Below, piece after piece: positions 20,921 through 30,199 of a stretch of 64,000 nt of DNA. Position numbers and translations under genes: made by a program. Position 1 is the first letter of the stretch. Each line of letters starts with the position of its first letter. The DNA is from Burkholderiales bacterium (GTDB lineage: Bacteria; Pseudomonadota; Gammaproteobacteria; Burkholderiales; Burkholderiaceae_C), in the NCBI GenBank assembly GCA_027484405.1, contig JAIXTA010000110.1, positions 1 through 64,000 of the forward strand, in the 5' to 3' direction. The notes under the pieces are model-generated. The model saw nothing but the letters and a program-made list of their open reading frames with translations, was not told where the DNA came from and ran no database searches.

Positions 20921-21732
20921 GCATGTTGATCCGCGTTGCCGCGTTGCAGATGGTGTCCGGGCCCGACGTTGCCCGCAATCTTGAACAGGCGCGGCGCCTT
21001 GTCCAGGAGGCGGCGGCAGTCGGAGCTCGGCTTGTGCTGCTGCCCGAGTACTTCTGTCTCATGGGATGCAGCGATACCGACAAGCTCGACCATGCAGAAG
21101 CGTTGGGTACAGGGCCGATCCAGGCTGCGTGTTCTGACATGGCGCGCGATGCAGGGATCATCCTGATCGCAGGGACGATTCCGCTGCGCCACCCGAGCGG
21201 GACCCGCGTCTGGAACACCAGCCTTGTCTATGGAGCGACCGGTGCGTGCATCGGCCGCTACGACAAGATTCATCTGTTTCGATTCCAGCGCGGCAGCGAG
21301 CAATACGATGAATCCCGCACGATTGGTGCCGGCAGCGATCCGGTGGCTGTCGATATTGAAGGGCTTCGCGTCGGGCTGTCCGTGTGTTACGACCTGCGCT
21401 TTCCCGAGCTGTATCGGGCCATGGGCCAGACCAGGCCGCTCGATCTGATCGTCGTCCCGGCGGCCTTCACCCACACCACAGGCAAAGCGCATTGGGAACT
21501 GCTGCTGCGTGCACGCGCTGTGGAAAACCAGTGCTACGTGCTGGCCGCCGCGCAAGGCGGTTTGCACGAAAATGGTCGGCGGACCTGGGGCCATAGCATG
21601 CTGATCGATCCTTGGGGCGACGTCCTGAGCGTGCTGCCTGAAGGCGCCGGCACGGCGATTGGCGATGTGGATCCCGCCCGTCTGGCACAGGTTCGGGCAG
21701 ACCTACCCGCGTTGAATCACCGCGTCTTGTGA
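20917..21732 (+). CDS. Carbon-nitrogen hydrolase (nitrilase/omega-amidase type)
   Basis: LLPEYFC, DKIHLFRF, VGLSVCYDLRFPELYR (Glu-Lys-Cys triad); ATGA overlap with the yhdP-like gene. Confidence 0.93.
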   Translation: MSMLIRVAALQMVSGPDVARNLEQARRLVQEAAAVGARLVLLPEYFCLMGCSDTDKLDHAEALGTGPIQAACSDMARDAGIILIAGTIPLRHPSGTRVWNTSLVYGATGACIGRYDKIHLFRFQRGSEQYDESRTIGAGSDPVAVDIEGLRVGLSVCYDLRFPELYRAMGQTRPLDLIVVPAAFTHTTGKAHWELLLRARAVENQCYVLAAAQGGLHENGRRTWGHSMLIDPWGDVLSVLPEGAGTAIGDVDPARLAQVRADLPALNHRVL

Positions 21733-21763
21733 TTCCTGATCCTGATCTCCAGTGGCTTGACGC

Positions 21764-23221
21764 ATGAAACTCGCAGACGCATTTGTCCAACCCCTTGCCA
21801 CCGCATCTGAACTGCTCCTGGTGCCCAGCGGTCTGGAGCTCGGGCGCGTCCTTGCGCTGACAGGCGAGCTCATGCAGGGCAAGGTGGACTTTGGAGACGC
21901 GTACTTCGAGTTCTCCCGGTCTGAGAGCTGGAGCCTTGAGGAAGGCAAAGTCAAGGCGGGCAGCTTCTCGATCGATCAGGGTGTGGGCGTACGCGCCGTG
22001 GCCGGGGAAAAGACGGCGTTTGCGTACTCCGACGAGATCACCGAGCACGCCATTCGCGAAGCTGTACGTACGGTGCGAGCGATTGGCGGTGCGGGGCAGT
22101 CGCGCAAGGTCAAGCTGCCCCACCAGCCCCCGAAGACCGTCGATCTCTACACCGCGGCCGACCCCCTCCAGGCGCTCGACTCCAATGCGAAGGTTGCACT
22201 GCTGGAGCGGCTGGAACGGATCGCGCGCGCCAAGGATCCGCGCGTCAAGCGAGTGAACTGCTCCCTGTCAGGCGATTACACCGTGATGTTGGTCGTGCGC
22301 ACCGACGGGGTTGTGGCTGCTGACGTGCGCCCGCTGGTGCGTCTCGGGGTTCAGGTGATCGTCGAGCAGGACGGTCGACGCGAAGACGGCTATGCCGGGG
22401 GTGGGGGCCGCCGGCGTATGGACATGTTTGACGACGCATTCCTCGACGAACTGGCCGGTCAGGCAGTCGGCTCCGCACTCACGAACCTCGACGCCCGGCC
22501 GGCGCCCGCTGGCCAGATGACCGTGGTGCTCGGTCCGGGTTGGCCCGGTGTGCTGCTGCACGAGGCTGTGGGCCATGGCCTGGAGGGGGACTTCATTCGC
22601 AAGGGTTCATCCACCTTCGCGAACATGCTCGGCCAGCGTGTCGCTGCCAAGGGCGTGACCGTGATTGATGACGGCACCCTGCCGAACCGTCGGGGCTCGT
22701 TGAATGTGGACGACGAAGGCAATGCCACAGAGCGTACGGTGCTCATCGAGGACGGCATCCTGAAGGGCTTCATGCAAGACACCCAGAACGCCCGCCTGAT
22801 GAAGGATCGCATCACCGGCAACGCACGTCGCGAGAGCTTCGCCAACCTGCCGATGCCGCGCATGACCAACACCTACATGCTCGCCGGTAAACACACCCAC
22901 GACGAAATCATCGAGAGCGTGGCCGACGGCATCTACTGCAAGAACTTCGGTGGCGGCCAGGTGGATATCACCAACGGCAAGTTCGTCTTCAGCTGCACCG
23001 AAGCCTGGAAGATCGAGAACGGCAAGCTGACCTATCCGGTCAAGGGTGCAACCCTGATCGGCAGCGGCCCCGAAAGTCTGAAGGACATCACCATGATCGG
23101 CAACGATCTGGAGATCGACAACGGCGTGGGCGTGTGCGGCAAGGAGGGCCAGAGTGTGCCGGTCGGCGTCGGCCAGCCGACGCTGCGCATGGAGAACATG
23201 ACCGTGGGCGGCACCGCTTGA
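21764..23221 (+). CDS. tldD: TldD family metalloprotease
   Basis: LHEAVGHGLEGDFIRKGSS (HExxxH-type motif), GGGQVDITNGKFVFSCTEAW. Confidence 0.95.
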   Translation: MKLADAFVQPLATASELLLVPSGLELGRVLALTGELMQGKVDFGDAYFEFSRSESWSLEEGKVKAGSFSIDQGVGVRAVAGEKTAFAYSDEITEHAIREAVRTVRAIGGAGQSRKVKLPHQPPKTVDLYTAADPLQALDSNAKVALLERLERIARAKDPRVKRVNCSLSGDYTVMLVVRTDGVVAADVRPLVRLGVQVIVEQDGRREDGYAGGGGRRRMDMFDDAFLDELAGQAVGSALTNLDARPAPAGQMTVVLGPGWPGVLLHEAVGHGLEGDFIRKGSSTFANMLGQRVAAKGVTVIDDGTLPNRRGSLNVDDEGNATERTVLIEDGILKGFMQDTQNARLMKDRITGNARRESFANLPMPRMTNTYMLAGKHTHDEIIESVADGIYCKNFGGGQVDITNGKFVFSCTEAWKIENGKLTYPVKGATLIGSGPESLKDITMIGNDLEIDNGVGVCGKEGQSVPVGVGQPTLRMENMTVGGTA

Positions 23222-23267
23222 TTGCGTAGGTCGGCCCGCCTGCAGAAATGCGGCGCCGGACGTGCGC

Positions 23268-23297
23268 TTGCGCAGCGCAGCAATCGCCTGATACATT
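23268..23297 (+). promoter_or_regulatory. Candidate promoter of the aromatic attenuator/DAHP synthase transcript
   Basis: TTGCGC (23268-23273) - 18 nt - TACATT (23292-23297) with extended -10 TGA immediately before; predicted +1 at about 23304. Confidence 0.4.
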
Positions 23298-23303
23298 CCA
23301 GAC

Positions 23304-23366
23304 ATGCTTCATCGCGCGTACTTCTTTTTCTGGTTTTATCTCTGCCGCCCGGCGGTGAGAGGCTGA
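23304..23366 (+). CDS. Aromatic-rich leader peptide MLHRAYFFFWFYLCRPAVRG*
   Basis: ATG CTT CAT CGC GCG TAC TTC TTT TTC TGG TTT TAT CTC TGC CGC CCG GCG GTG AGA GGC TGA; 7 consecutive aromatic codons but not in the ORF track because of its size; followed by attenuator hairpins and DAHP synthase genes. Confidence 0.85.
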   Translation: MLHRAYFFFWFYLCRPAVRG

Positions 23367-23426
23367 CGCGCGAACAAGCGACGAAGAATCTCAGAAACCG
23401 CCGGGCACAACCCGGCGGTTTTTTTT
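23348..23426 (+). promoter_or_regulatory. Transcription attenuator: competing antiterminator and terminator
   Basis: Segment 2 CCCGGCGGTGAGA (23348-23360) can pair with segment 3 TCTCA-gaaa-CCGCCGGG (23389-23405); segment 3 alternatively pairs with segment 4 CCCGGCGG (23411-23418), followed by 8 T. Confidence 0.85.
23395..23426 (+). terminator. Intrinsic terminator of the attenuator
   Basis: AAACCGCCGGG-CACAA-CCCGGCGGTTT with T run to 23426, 84 nt upstream of the first DAHP synthase ATG. Confidence 0.93.
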
Positions 23427-23510
23427 GGCCCGTACCCACGGCTGGCCCCTGATTCGATCCCGTCTTCACTCTCCTTGCCTAGCCAAGACTGAACGAACCG
23501 AGCTTGCCCC

Positions 23511-24590
23511 ATGAGTACCCGTACCGACGATATTCGCGTCACCGCGATCCGAGAGCTGACGCCTCCCGCCCATCTGCTGCGCGAGTTTCCGCTTGCCGAC
23601 AGCGCTGCCGATACCGTGGCCGCGGCACGGCGCGCCATCCACAGAATCCTGCATGGGCAGGATGACCGCATGCTTGTGGTGATCGGGCCCTGCTCGATTC
23701 ATGACCCCGCAGCGGCACGCGACTATGCACAGTGCCTGATGCATGAACGCAAGCGCCTCGCGCTCGATCTCGAAATCGTGATGCGTGTCTACTTCGAGAA
23801 GCCGCGGACCACAGTAGGCTGGAAGGGGCTGATCAATGACCCGGCGCTCGACGGCAGCTTCGACGTGAACCGCGGCCTTCGTCTGGCGCGGGAGCTTCTG
23901 GTCGACGTGAACGCACTTGGCATGCCGGCCGGTACCGAGTTCCTGGACCCGATCAGCCCGCAGTACTACAGCGATCTCATCGCCTGGGGCGCGATTGGTG
24001 CACGCACCACTGAGAGCCAGGTTCATCGCGAGCTGGCCAGCGGCATGAGCTGCGCCCTGGGCTTCAAGAACGGCACGGACGGAAATCTCAAGATCGCGGC
24101 TGACGCCATCAAGGCGGCCCAGCATCCGCACTGCTTTCTCGGTGTGACCAAGGGCGGTATCTCTGCAATTGTGCAGACTGCCGGCAACGAGGATTGCCAC
24201 GTGATTCTGCGTGGCGGAAAGACCCCCAACTACGACGCAGCCAGTGTGGAGGGGGCATCCCAGGCGCTGGCCCAGGCAGGCCTGGCGCAAAAGCTCATGA
24301 TCGACTGCAGCCACGGCAATTCAAGCAAGCAGCACGAGAACCAGCTCAAGGTGGCACAGGTCATCGCTGATCAACTTGCCGCAGGCGACATGCGCATCAT
24401 GGGTGCCATGGTGGAGAGCCACCTTGTTGCCGGCCGGCAGGACCTGCTCGCCGGTCAGCGGCTGGCTGATCTCACCTATGGCCAGTCGATCACTGACGCA
24501 TGCCTGGGCTGGGAGACATCCGTACAGGCGCTTGACTGTCTGGCGCTTGGGGTGCGCGAGCGCCGGCGGGCCCTTGCATCAGCCAAATAG
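23511..24590 (+). CDS. 3-deoxy-7-phosphoheptulonate synthase, class I (AroF/G/H family), copy 1
   Basis: VVIGPCSIHDP, RVYFEKPRTTVGWKGLINDP, GARTTESQVHRELASG, GFKNGTDGN, DCSHGNSSKQHENQ. Confidence 0.97.
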   Translation: MSTRTDDIRVTAIRELTPPAHLLREFPLADSAADTVAAARRAIHRILHGQDDRMLVVIGPCSIHDPAAARDYAQCLMHERKRLALDLEIVMRVYFEKPRTTVGWKGLINDPALDGSFDVNRGLRLARELLVDVNALGMPAGTEFLDPISPQYYSDLIAWGAIGARTTESQVHRELASGMSCALGFKNGTDGNLKIAADAIKAAQHPHCFLGVTKGGISAIVQTAGNEDCHVILRGGKTPNYDAASVEGASQALAQAGLAQKLMIDCSHGNSSKQHENQLKVAQVIADQLAAGDMRIMGAMVESHLVAGRQDLLAGQRLADLTYGQSITDACLGWETSVQALDCLALGVRERRRALASAK

Positions 24591-24620
24591 CTCAACAAGA
24601 CCGTATGAGGGAAAGACACC

Positions 24621-25691
24621 ATGCCATTCCAGACCGATGACGTCCGCATTGCGGGCATTCACGAACTGAGTCCGCCCTCGCACCTCATTCGCGAGTTTCC
24701 TTGCGCCGATCGCGCTGCCGAGGTCGTGGCGACCTCACGCCACGCAATTCACCGCATCCTGCACGGACAGGACGACCGACTTGTCGTGGTGATTGGTCCC
24801 TGCTCGATTCACGACCCCAAGGCCGCCATCGAGTATGCGAGCCGTCTGATCGAGGAGCGGCGCAAGCATGCAGCCGATCTCGAGATCGTGATGCGTGTGT
24901 ACTTCGAGAAGCCGCGGACCACCGTGGGCTGGAAGGGTTTGATCAACGATCCTGATCTCGATGGCAGCTTCCAGATCAACAAGGGGCTGCGGGCGGCACG
25001 CGAGCTGCTCGTGAACATCACGGAGTTGGGTCTGCCGGCGGCGACCGAGTATCTCGACATGATCAGTCCGCAGTACATCGCCGACCTGATCGCCTGGGGA
25101 GCGATCGGCGCACGCACTACGGAGAGCCAGGTGCATCGCGAGCTCGCCAGCGGGTTGTCCTGCCCGGTCGGCTTCAAGAACGGCACAGACGGCAACGTCA
25201 GGATCGCGGTCGATGCCATCAAGGCGGCACAGCATCCGCATCACTTCCTTTCGGTGACCAAGGGCGGTCACAGCGCGATTGTGGCCACGCGCGGCAACGA
25301 GGACTGCCATGTGATCCTGCGCGGCGGCAAGGCACCCAACTACGACGCCGCCCACGTGCAGGCCGCATGCGAGGACATCGGCAAGGCCGGACTGGCCCAG
25401 CGCCTGATGATCGATTGCAGCCATGCGAACTCCAGCAAGAAGCACGAGAACCAGCTGCTGGTGGCGTCCGACGTGGCGCAGCAGCTGGCACGTGGAGAAA
25501 CCAGGATCATCGGCCTGATGGTCGAAAGTCACCTCCAGCCCGGGCGGCAGGACCTCGTTCCCGGCCAGTCGCTGAACTACGGGCAATCCATCACGGACGC
25601 CTGTCTGGGCTGGGATGACTCGGTGAACCTGTTGGCCACGCTTGCGGCGGGCGTGCGCGAGCGTCGCCGGGCACTCGCGTCGGTCAAGTAG
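24621..25691 (+). CDS. aroG: 3-deoxy-7-phosphoheptulonate synthase, class I (AroG-like), copy 2
   Basis: Same motifs as copy 1; 30-nt intergenic gap; AroG-like stretch GSFQINKGLRAARELLVNITELGLPAATEYLDMISPQY. Confidence 0.96.
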   Translation: MPFQTDDVRIAGIHELSPPSHLIREFPCADRAAEVVATSRHAIHRILHGQDDRLVVVIGPCSIHDPKAAIEYASRLIEERRKHAADLEIVMRVYFEKPRTTVGWKGLINDPDLDGSFQINKGLRAARELLVNITELGLPAATEYLDMISPQYIADLIAWGAIGARTTESQVHRELASGLSCPVGFKNGTDGNVRIAVDAIKAAQHPHHFLSVTKGGHSAIVATRGNEDCHVILRGGKAPNYDAAHVQAACEDIGKAGLAQRLMIDCSHANSSKKHENQLLVASDVAQQLARGETRIIGLMVESHLQPGRQDLVPGQSLNYGQSITDACLGWDDSVNLLATLAAGVRERRRALASVK

Positions 25692-25814
25692 TCAACACCG
25701 CAGCGGGACACGGCCGTCGCGTGGCCGCCACGCGTCGATGTCAACCCCTCGGCTACAGTGCCGCGCATTCCAAACAGACGGGAGGCGCGCATCACCACGG
25801 TGCGCAGGTACGGC

Positions 25815-27044
25815 ATGTCGCTTCGCTTGAAGTTCAACCTCATCCTGCTGCTGGCCTTTCTGGCGAGCCTCGGGGGGGCGGGCTGGTATTACAGCGGTCA
25901 CCTCGAGCGCCAGGCGCTCGATGAAGTGCGCCACAACTCCGATCTCATGATGGAGACGGCCCTGGCCATCCGCGGCTATACGACCGACCAGGTCAAGCCC
26001 CACCTGGATCCGCTTCTGGCCGAGAAGTTCCTGCCTCAGACCGTGCCGGCGTTTGCCGCGACAGAGACGCTGCGTCGCCTCTCGGACAAGTACCAGGGTT
26101 ACGTCTACAAGGAGGCGGTACTCAATCCCACCAATCCGCGCGACAAGGCGACCGACTGGGAAGCCAGACTGATCGAGGAGTTCCGCGCTGACAGCGCGCG
26201 CCAGGAGCTCAAGGGGGTGCACGGCGAAGGGATCAACCGGGCGGTGTATGTCGCACGTCCCATCACGATCAGGAACCAGGCCTGCCTGGCCTGTCACAGC
26301 GATCCGGCCTTGGCGCCTGCGTCGATGCTCAGTGTCTACGGTGACAAGAACGGATTCGGCTGGAAGATGGGCGAGACCGTTGGCATGCAGATCGTGAAGG
26401 TGCCCATGCTGTATCCGCTCGAGCGCGCGCGGCAGAGCTTCAACACCTTCATCTGGTCGCTGGTTGCGATCTTCGGGCTTGCCTTCATCGTTCTCAATGC
26501 AGCGCTCTCGCTGCTCGTGATTGAGCCGATGGCGCGCGTGAACCGCAAGTTGGAGGATCTGGCAACAAAGGACTTTCTGACGGACCTGGTCAACCGGCGG
26601 CGCTTCTTCGAGCGGCTCGAGCAGGAGATGGCAGTCAGCCGTCTCAACGGCCAGGCAGTCTCCGTGATCATCTTCGACCTCGATTTCTTCAAGCGCATCA
26701 ACGACACCTTCGGCCACGACAGCGGCGACATCGTTTTGAAGCACACCGCCATCCGGGTTCGCGAACTGCTGCGTGCCAGTGACTGCGCCGCTCGCTTCGG
26801 CGGCGAGGAGTTCATCATCCTGCTCAAGGAGACAGGCATGGATGCCGCCATGGCACTGGCCGAGGTGGTTCGCCAGAAGATCGCCGGCAAGCCCTATGAA
26901 CGCGTGGGCGCGGTCAGTGCGAGCTTCGGCGTTGCGCAGTGGAACGGGCAGGAAGACGGTCGCGAGCTGATCAACCGGGCGGACAAGGCCCTGTATGTGG
27001 CCAAGCAGAACGGCCGCAATCGTGTCGTGCGCGCTGAGGACTGA
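25815..27044 (+). CDS. Membrane diguanylate cyclase with periplasmic Tll0287-like (DUF3365) haem-binding-type sensor domain
   Basis: Two TM segments, CLACHSDP (CxxCH), AARFGGEEFIILL (GGEEF). Confidence 0.88.
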   Translation: MSLRLKFNLILLLAFLASLGGAGWYYSGHLERQALDEVRHNSDLMMETALAIRGYTTDQVKPHLDPLLAEKFLPQTVPAFAATETLRRLSDKYQGYVYKEAVLNPTNPRDKATDWEARLIEEFRADSARQELKGVHGEGINRAVYVARPITIRNQACLACHSDPALAPASMLSVYGDKNGFGWKMGETVGMQIVKVPMLYPLERARQSFNTFIWSLVAIFGLAFIVLNAALSLLVIEPMARVNRKLEDLATKDFLTDLVNRRRFFERLEQEMAVSRLNGQAVSVIIFDLDFFKRINDTFGHDSGDIVLKHTAIRVRELLRASDCAARFGGEEFIILLKETGMDAAMALAEVVRQKIAGKPYERVGAVSASFGVAQWNGQEDGRELINRADKALYVAKQNGRNRVVRAED

Positions 27045-27065
27045 GCCTGCGGTGATGCACCGAGG

Positions 27066-28115
27066 TCAGGCGCGCAACTGCTGGGCGACGGCGTCCACCA
27101 CCGTGAGTGGTGAGACTCGGTGAATGCAGGCCAGATCACCACGTGCGCAGTCGCGCTGATCGCAAGGCCGACAGGCCAGGTCTGTTGACGCATCCTGCAA
27201 GGTGATTGGATCCATGCGCGCGCGAGCCAGGCCCTCGAGTCCCGGTCCGCGAGGAGCCGGACCGGTGCGTGCCGGCGAGGTCGGTCCGAACAAGGCCACC
27301 AGGGGCGCATTGACTGCGGCTGCGATGTGCATCGGGCCAGTATCGGTGGACAGGGTGGTTGCCGAGAGCGCCATCAAGGATGCGGTGGTCTGCAGATCGA
27401 CTGTGCCGATCAGCACGTGAATCTTCGGGTCCTGCAGGCTCTGGACATCGATTGCTTCGAACTGCGCGATATCGCCAGGGCCGCCAAGCAGCAGGACCGC
27501 GAGGTCCGGATGGCGGCTGCGCAGTTCCCTGAGTGTCTGCCGGAGGTGATCGGCGGGCCAGCGCCGGTTTGCTGCGCTTGCCCCGGGGTTGACCAGCACG
27601 TAGCGCCCTGCGGGCACGCCGAGCTGGTCCAGCAGCGTCTGTGCCCGTTGCTGGGCATCCTGCGCGGGCACATAGCTCAGATGCAGCCCATCAAGGGGGC
27701 CGCCTACGCCCAGCGGGCCCAGAACGGCAATGAAGTTCTCCGCGGCCGTGCGCCGGGCCGGTCGACCAGGGCCGAACTGCGGATCGCGCGGGACATGCAG
27801 CACACGCTGCGCACCGCTCAGCCAGGCGAGGAAACGGCTGCGGAAGACCGGCTGCAGATCGAGTGCGAGGTCGTAGGGACGCACCCGAAGGCGGCGGCGC
27901 AGGGTGGGCAGCGTGGTGAGGGTGTATTCGGTGCGCTTGTCGATGCCGATCACTTCGTCCACCAGTCCGGTGGCGTGCACGACGCCCGCCAAGCCGTGAT
28001 CACATGCAAAGCTGATGTGCACGCCGGGCCAGCGCTGGCGCAGGGTGCGAAGCAGGGGGGTGGTCATGAGCAGATCGCCAATGGCACCCCAGCGGATGAC
28101 GAGGATGGACTTCAT
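27066..28115 (-). CDS. Glycosyltransferase family 9 (heptosyltransferase-like)
   Basis: MKSILVIRWGAIGDLLMTTPLLRTLRQRWP; LSTDTGPMHIAAAVNAPLVALFGPTSP. Confidence 0.9.
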   Translation of the reverse strand: MKSILVIRWGAIGDLLMTTPLLRTLRQRWPGVHISFACDHGLAGVVHATGLVDEVIGIDKRTEYTLTTLPTLRRRLRVRPYDLALDLQPVFRSRFLAWLSGAQRVLHVPRDPQFGPGRPARRTAAENFIAVLGPLGVGGPLDGLHLSYVPAQDAQQRAQTLLDQLGVPAGRYVLVNPGASAANRRWPADHLRQTLRELRSRHPDLAVLLLGGPGDIAQFEAIDVQSLQDPKIHVLIGTVDLQTTASLMALSATTLSTDTGPMHIAAAVNAPLVALFGPTSPARTGPAPRGPGLEGLARARMDPITLQDASTDLACRPCDQRDCARGDLACIHRVSPLTVVDAVAQQLRA

Positions 28116-28236
28116 ATGTGGGCAGGGCAGAGGGCCGCGCATTATCCCGCCTGTTGCAATGCAGGACGTATGGGGGCGATATCGATTTCGCGCCAAGCCA
28201 GTCGCTCCTGAGAGCCAAGGGGCGCATACTGCACGA

Positions 28237-30183
28237 ATGTCGCTCAACCGCCCGCTGGACAGCCCGAACGACGCCGAAATTGCACCCACCGTGCTGCGCA
28301 TGCTGCTGGACGTGCTGCCCTTGGGGGTGTTTCTGCGTGACGAGCAGGGCCGCGTGCTGCTAGTGAATCAACTGGCCGCCCGCCGGTTCGGGCGTACGCC
28401 GGAGGAGATGCTGGGCAAGACGCCGCACGAGCTGTATGCCGCCGATGCCGCCGAGCGCATTCTCGCGACCGACCGGAAGGTGCTGGCGGATGGCCAGGCG
28501 ATCGAACGCGAAGAGCGGCACATGCTTGCAGACGGCAAGCTGCACACCATGTTCACCGGCAAGGTGCGAGTCCAGTTCGCGGACGGACGCTTCGGGGTTC
28601 TTGGCTTTGGCCTGGATGTCACGGCGCGCAGGGAGGCCGAGGACGCGCTGCGCGAGCAGACCGAGCTCCTCGCGAGAATCTTCGACGCTGATCCGAGCTT
28701 CATCGTGCTCAAGGATGCTGAGGGCCGCTACCTCATGGCCAACCGGGCCTTCCAGACCTGGACGGGCCGCAGCCTTGACACCCTGCGCGAGCTCAAGGCC
28801 CACGAGCTTGCACGAAGCGACACCGAGCGCGAGCAGATCGCCGCCCACGAGGCGCATGCCCGCGCCGCGGGTGAGGCGGTCACGCGCGAGGAGCACTATG
28901 TCCGTCTGGACGGCAGCGCGTCCATTGTCGAGGCCACCCGCATTCCGATGAAGGACGCGCTCGGTCGCGAGCAGATGCTCGTGGTTTCGCGTGACGTCAC
29001 CGCCGCACGCCGCCGCGAGGCGGAGCTCGAGGCTGCGCGCCAGCGGGCAGACCAGGCCAATCGGGCCAAGGACGCCTTTCTCGCCAACATGAGCCATGAA
29101 CTCCGGACGCCGATGCACGGCGTTCTGGGTTCGCTGGCGCTGCTGTCTGCGATGGCACTGAACGACGAGCAGCGCCGGCTGGTCGATATTGCGCGCCGGT
29201 CCGGTCAGCATCTGCTGGGCGTGATTGATGACGTGCTGGACTATTCAAAGATCGAAGCTGGCGGCTTGACGCTGGATGAGCACGCCGTGGACATCGGCAG
29301 CCTGGCGCAGGAGGTGGTCCAGAGCCTGGCTCTCATCGCGCAAGGCAAGGGCATCGAGCTGCGTGCCGATCTCGATGCAGCCTTGCCCAGAACCCTGCGG
29401 GCAGATGCGCAACGCCTGCGGCAGGTGTTCATCAACCTGCTGGGCAACGCACTCAAGTTCACTGACCGCGGGGAGATCTGCCTGGGGCTTCGCGTCGAGG
29501 CGGGTGTCGTGGAATGCAGCGTGCGCGACACCGGCATCGGCATGACCGACGAACAGATGGCGCGCATCTTCGAGCCCTTCGTGCAGGCGGATGACTCGAT
29601 CGGAAAGCGCTTCGGCGGGACCGGGCTGGGGCTGAGCATCTCGCGGCGCCTGCTCCAGGCCATGGGGTGCGAGCTGCGGGTGCAGAGCGCCCTGGGCCAG
29701 GGGGCCTGCTTCAGCTTCCGGCTGCCGCTGCGGCCTGCGTCCGATATGCCGATGGCGCCTCCTCGCGCGGCTGACCGCTTGACCGAACTGCCCGCGCTGC
29801 GTCTGCTGCTGGTCGAGGATCAGGCGCTCAACCGGATGGTCAGTCACGCGCTCCTGGTGGGCATGGGCCACGACGTACTGCTGGCGGAAGACGGCGAGAC
29901 TGCGCTGAATCTGCTGGGCCAGACGCAGGTGGACTGTGTCCTCATGGACCTGCAGATGCCCGTGATGGACGGGCTGACGGCCGTGCGGCACCTGCGCGAC
30001 CAGGAGCGAGCGGCTTCACGCGCGCACATGCCGGTGATTGCCCTCACGGCGCACGCCCTGCCCGAGCACCGCGCGCAGTGCATGGCAGCAGGGATGGACG
30101 GCTACCTCACCAAGCCGTTCACGCGGGAATCCCTGCAGGGCGAGCTTCTCGAGGTGCTTGGCGCTCGGCTGGCGCCCCGCTGA
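28237..30183 (+). CDS. Hybrid sensor histidine kinase (PAS-PAS-HisKA-HATPase-REC)
   Basis: FLANMSHELRTPMHGVLG (H box), GTGLGLSISRRLL (G box), DCVLMDLQMPVMDG (REC). Confidence 0.95.
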   Translation: MSLNRPLDSPNDAEIAPTVLRMLLDVLPLGVFLRDEQGRVLLVNQLAARRFGRTPEEMLGKTPHELYAADAAERILATDRKVLADGQAIEREERHMLADGKLHTMFTGKVRVQFADGRFGVLGFGLDVTARREAEDALREQTELLARIFDADPSFIVLKDAEGRYLMANRAFQTWTGRSLDTLRELKAHELARSDTEREQIAAHEAHARAAGEAVTREEHYVRLDGSASIVEATRIPMKDALGREQMLVVSRDVTAARRREAELEAARQRADQANRAKDAFLANMSHELRTPMHGVLGSLALLSAMALNDEQRRLVDIARRSGQHLLGVIDDVLDYSKIEAGGLTLDEHAVDIGSLAQEVVQSLALIAQGKGIELRADLDAALPRTLRADAQRLRQVFINLLGNALKFTDRGEICLGLRVEAGVVECSVRDTGIGMTDEQMARIFEPFVQADDSIGKRFGGTGLGLSISRRLLQAMGCELRVQSALGQGACFSFRLPLRPASDMPMAPPRAADRLTELPALRLLLVEDQALNRMVSHALLVGMGHDVLLAEDGETALNLLGQTQVDCVLMDLQMPVMDGLTAVRHLRDQERAASRAHMPVIALTAHALPEHRAQCMAAGMDGYLTKPFTRESLQGELLEVLGARLAPR

Positions 30184-30199
30184 GCCGGGTGGCCTGGCA

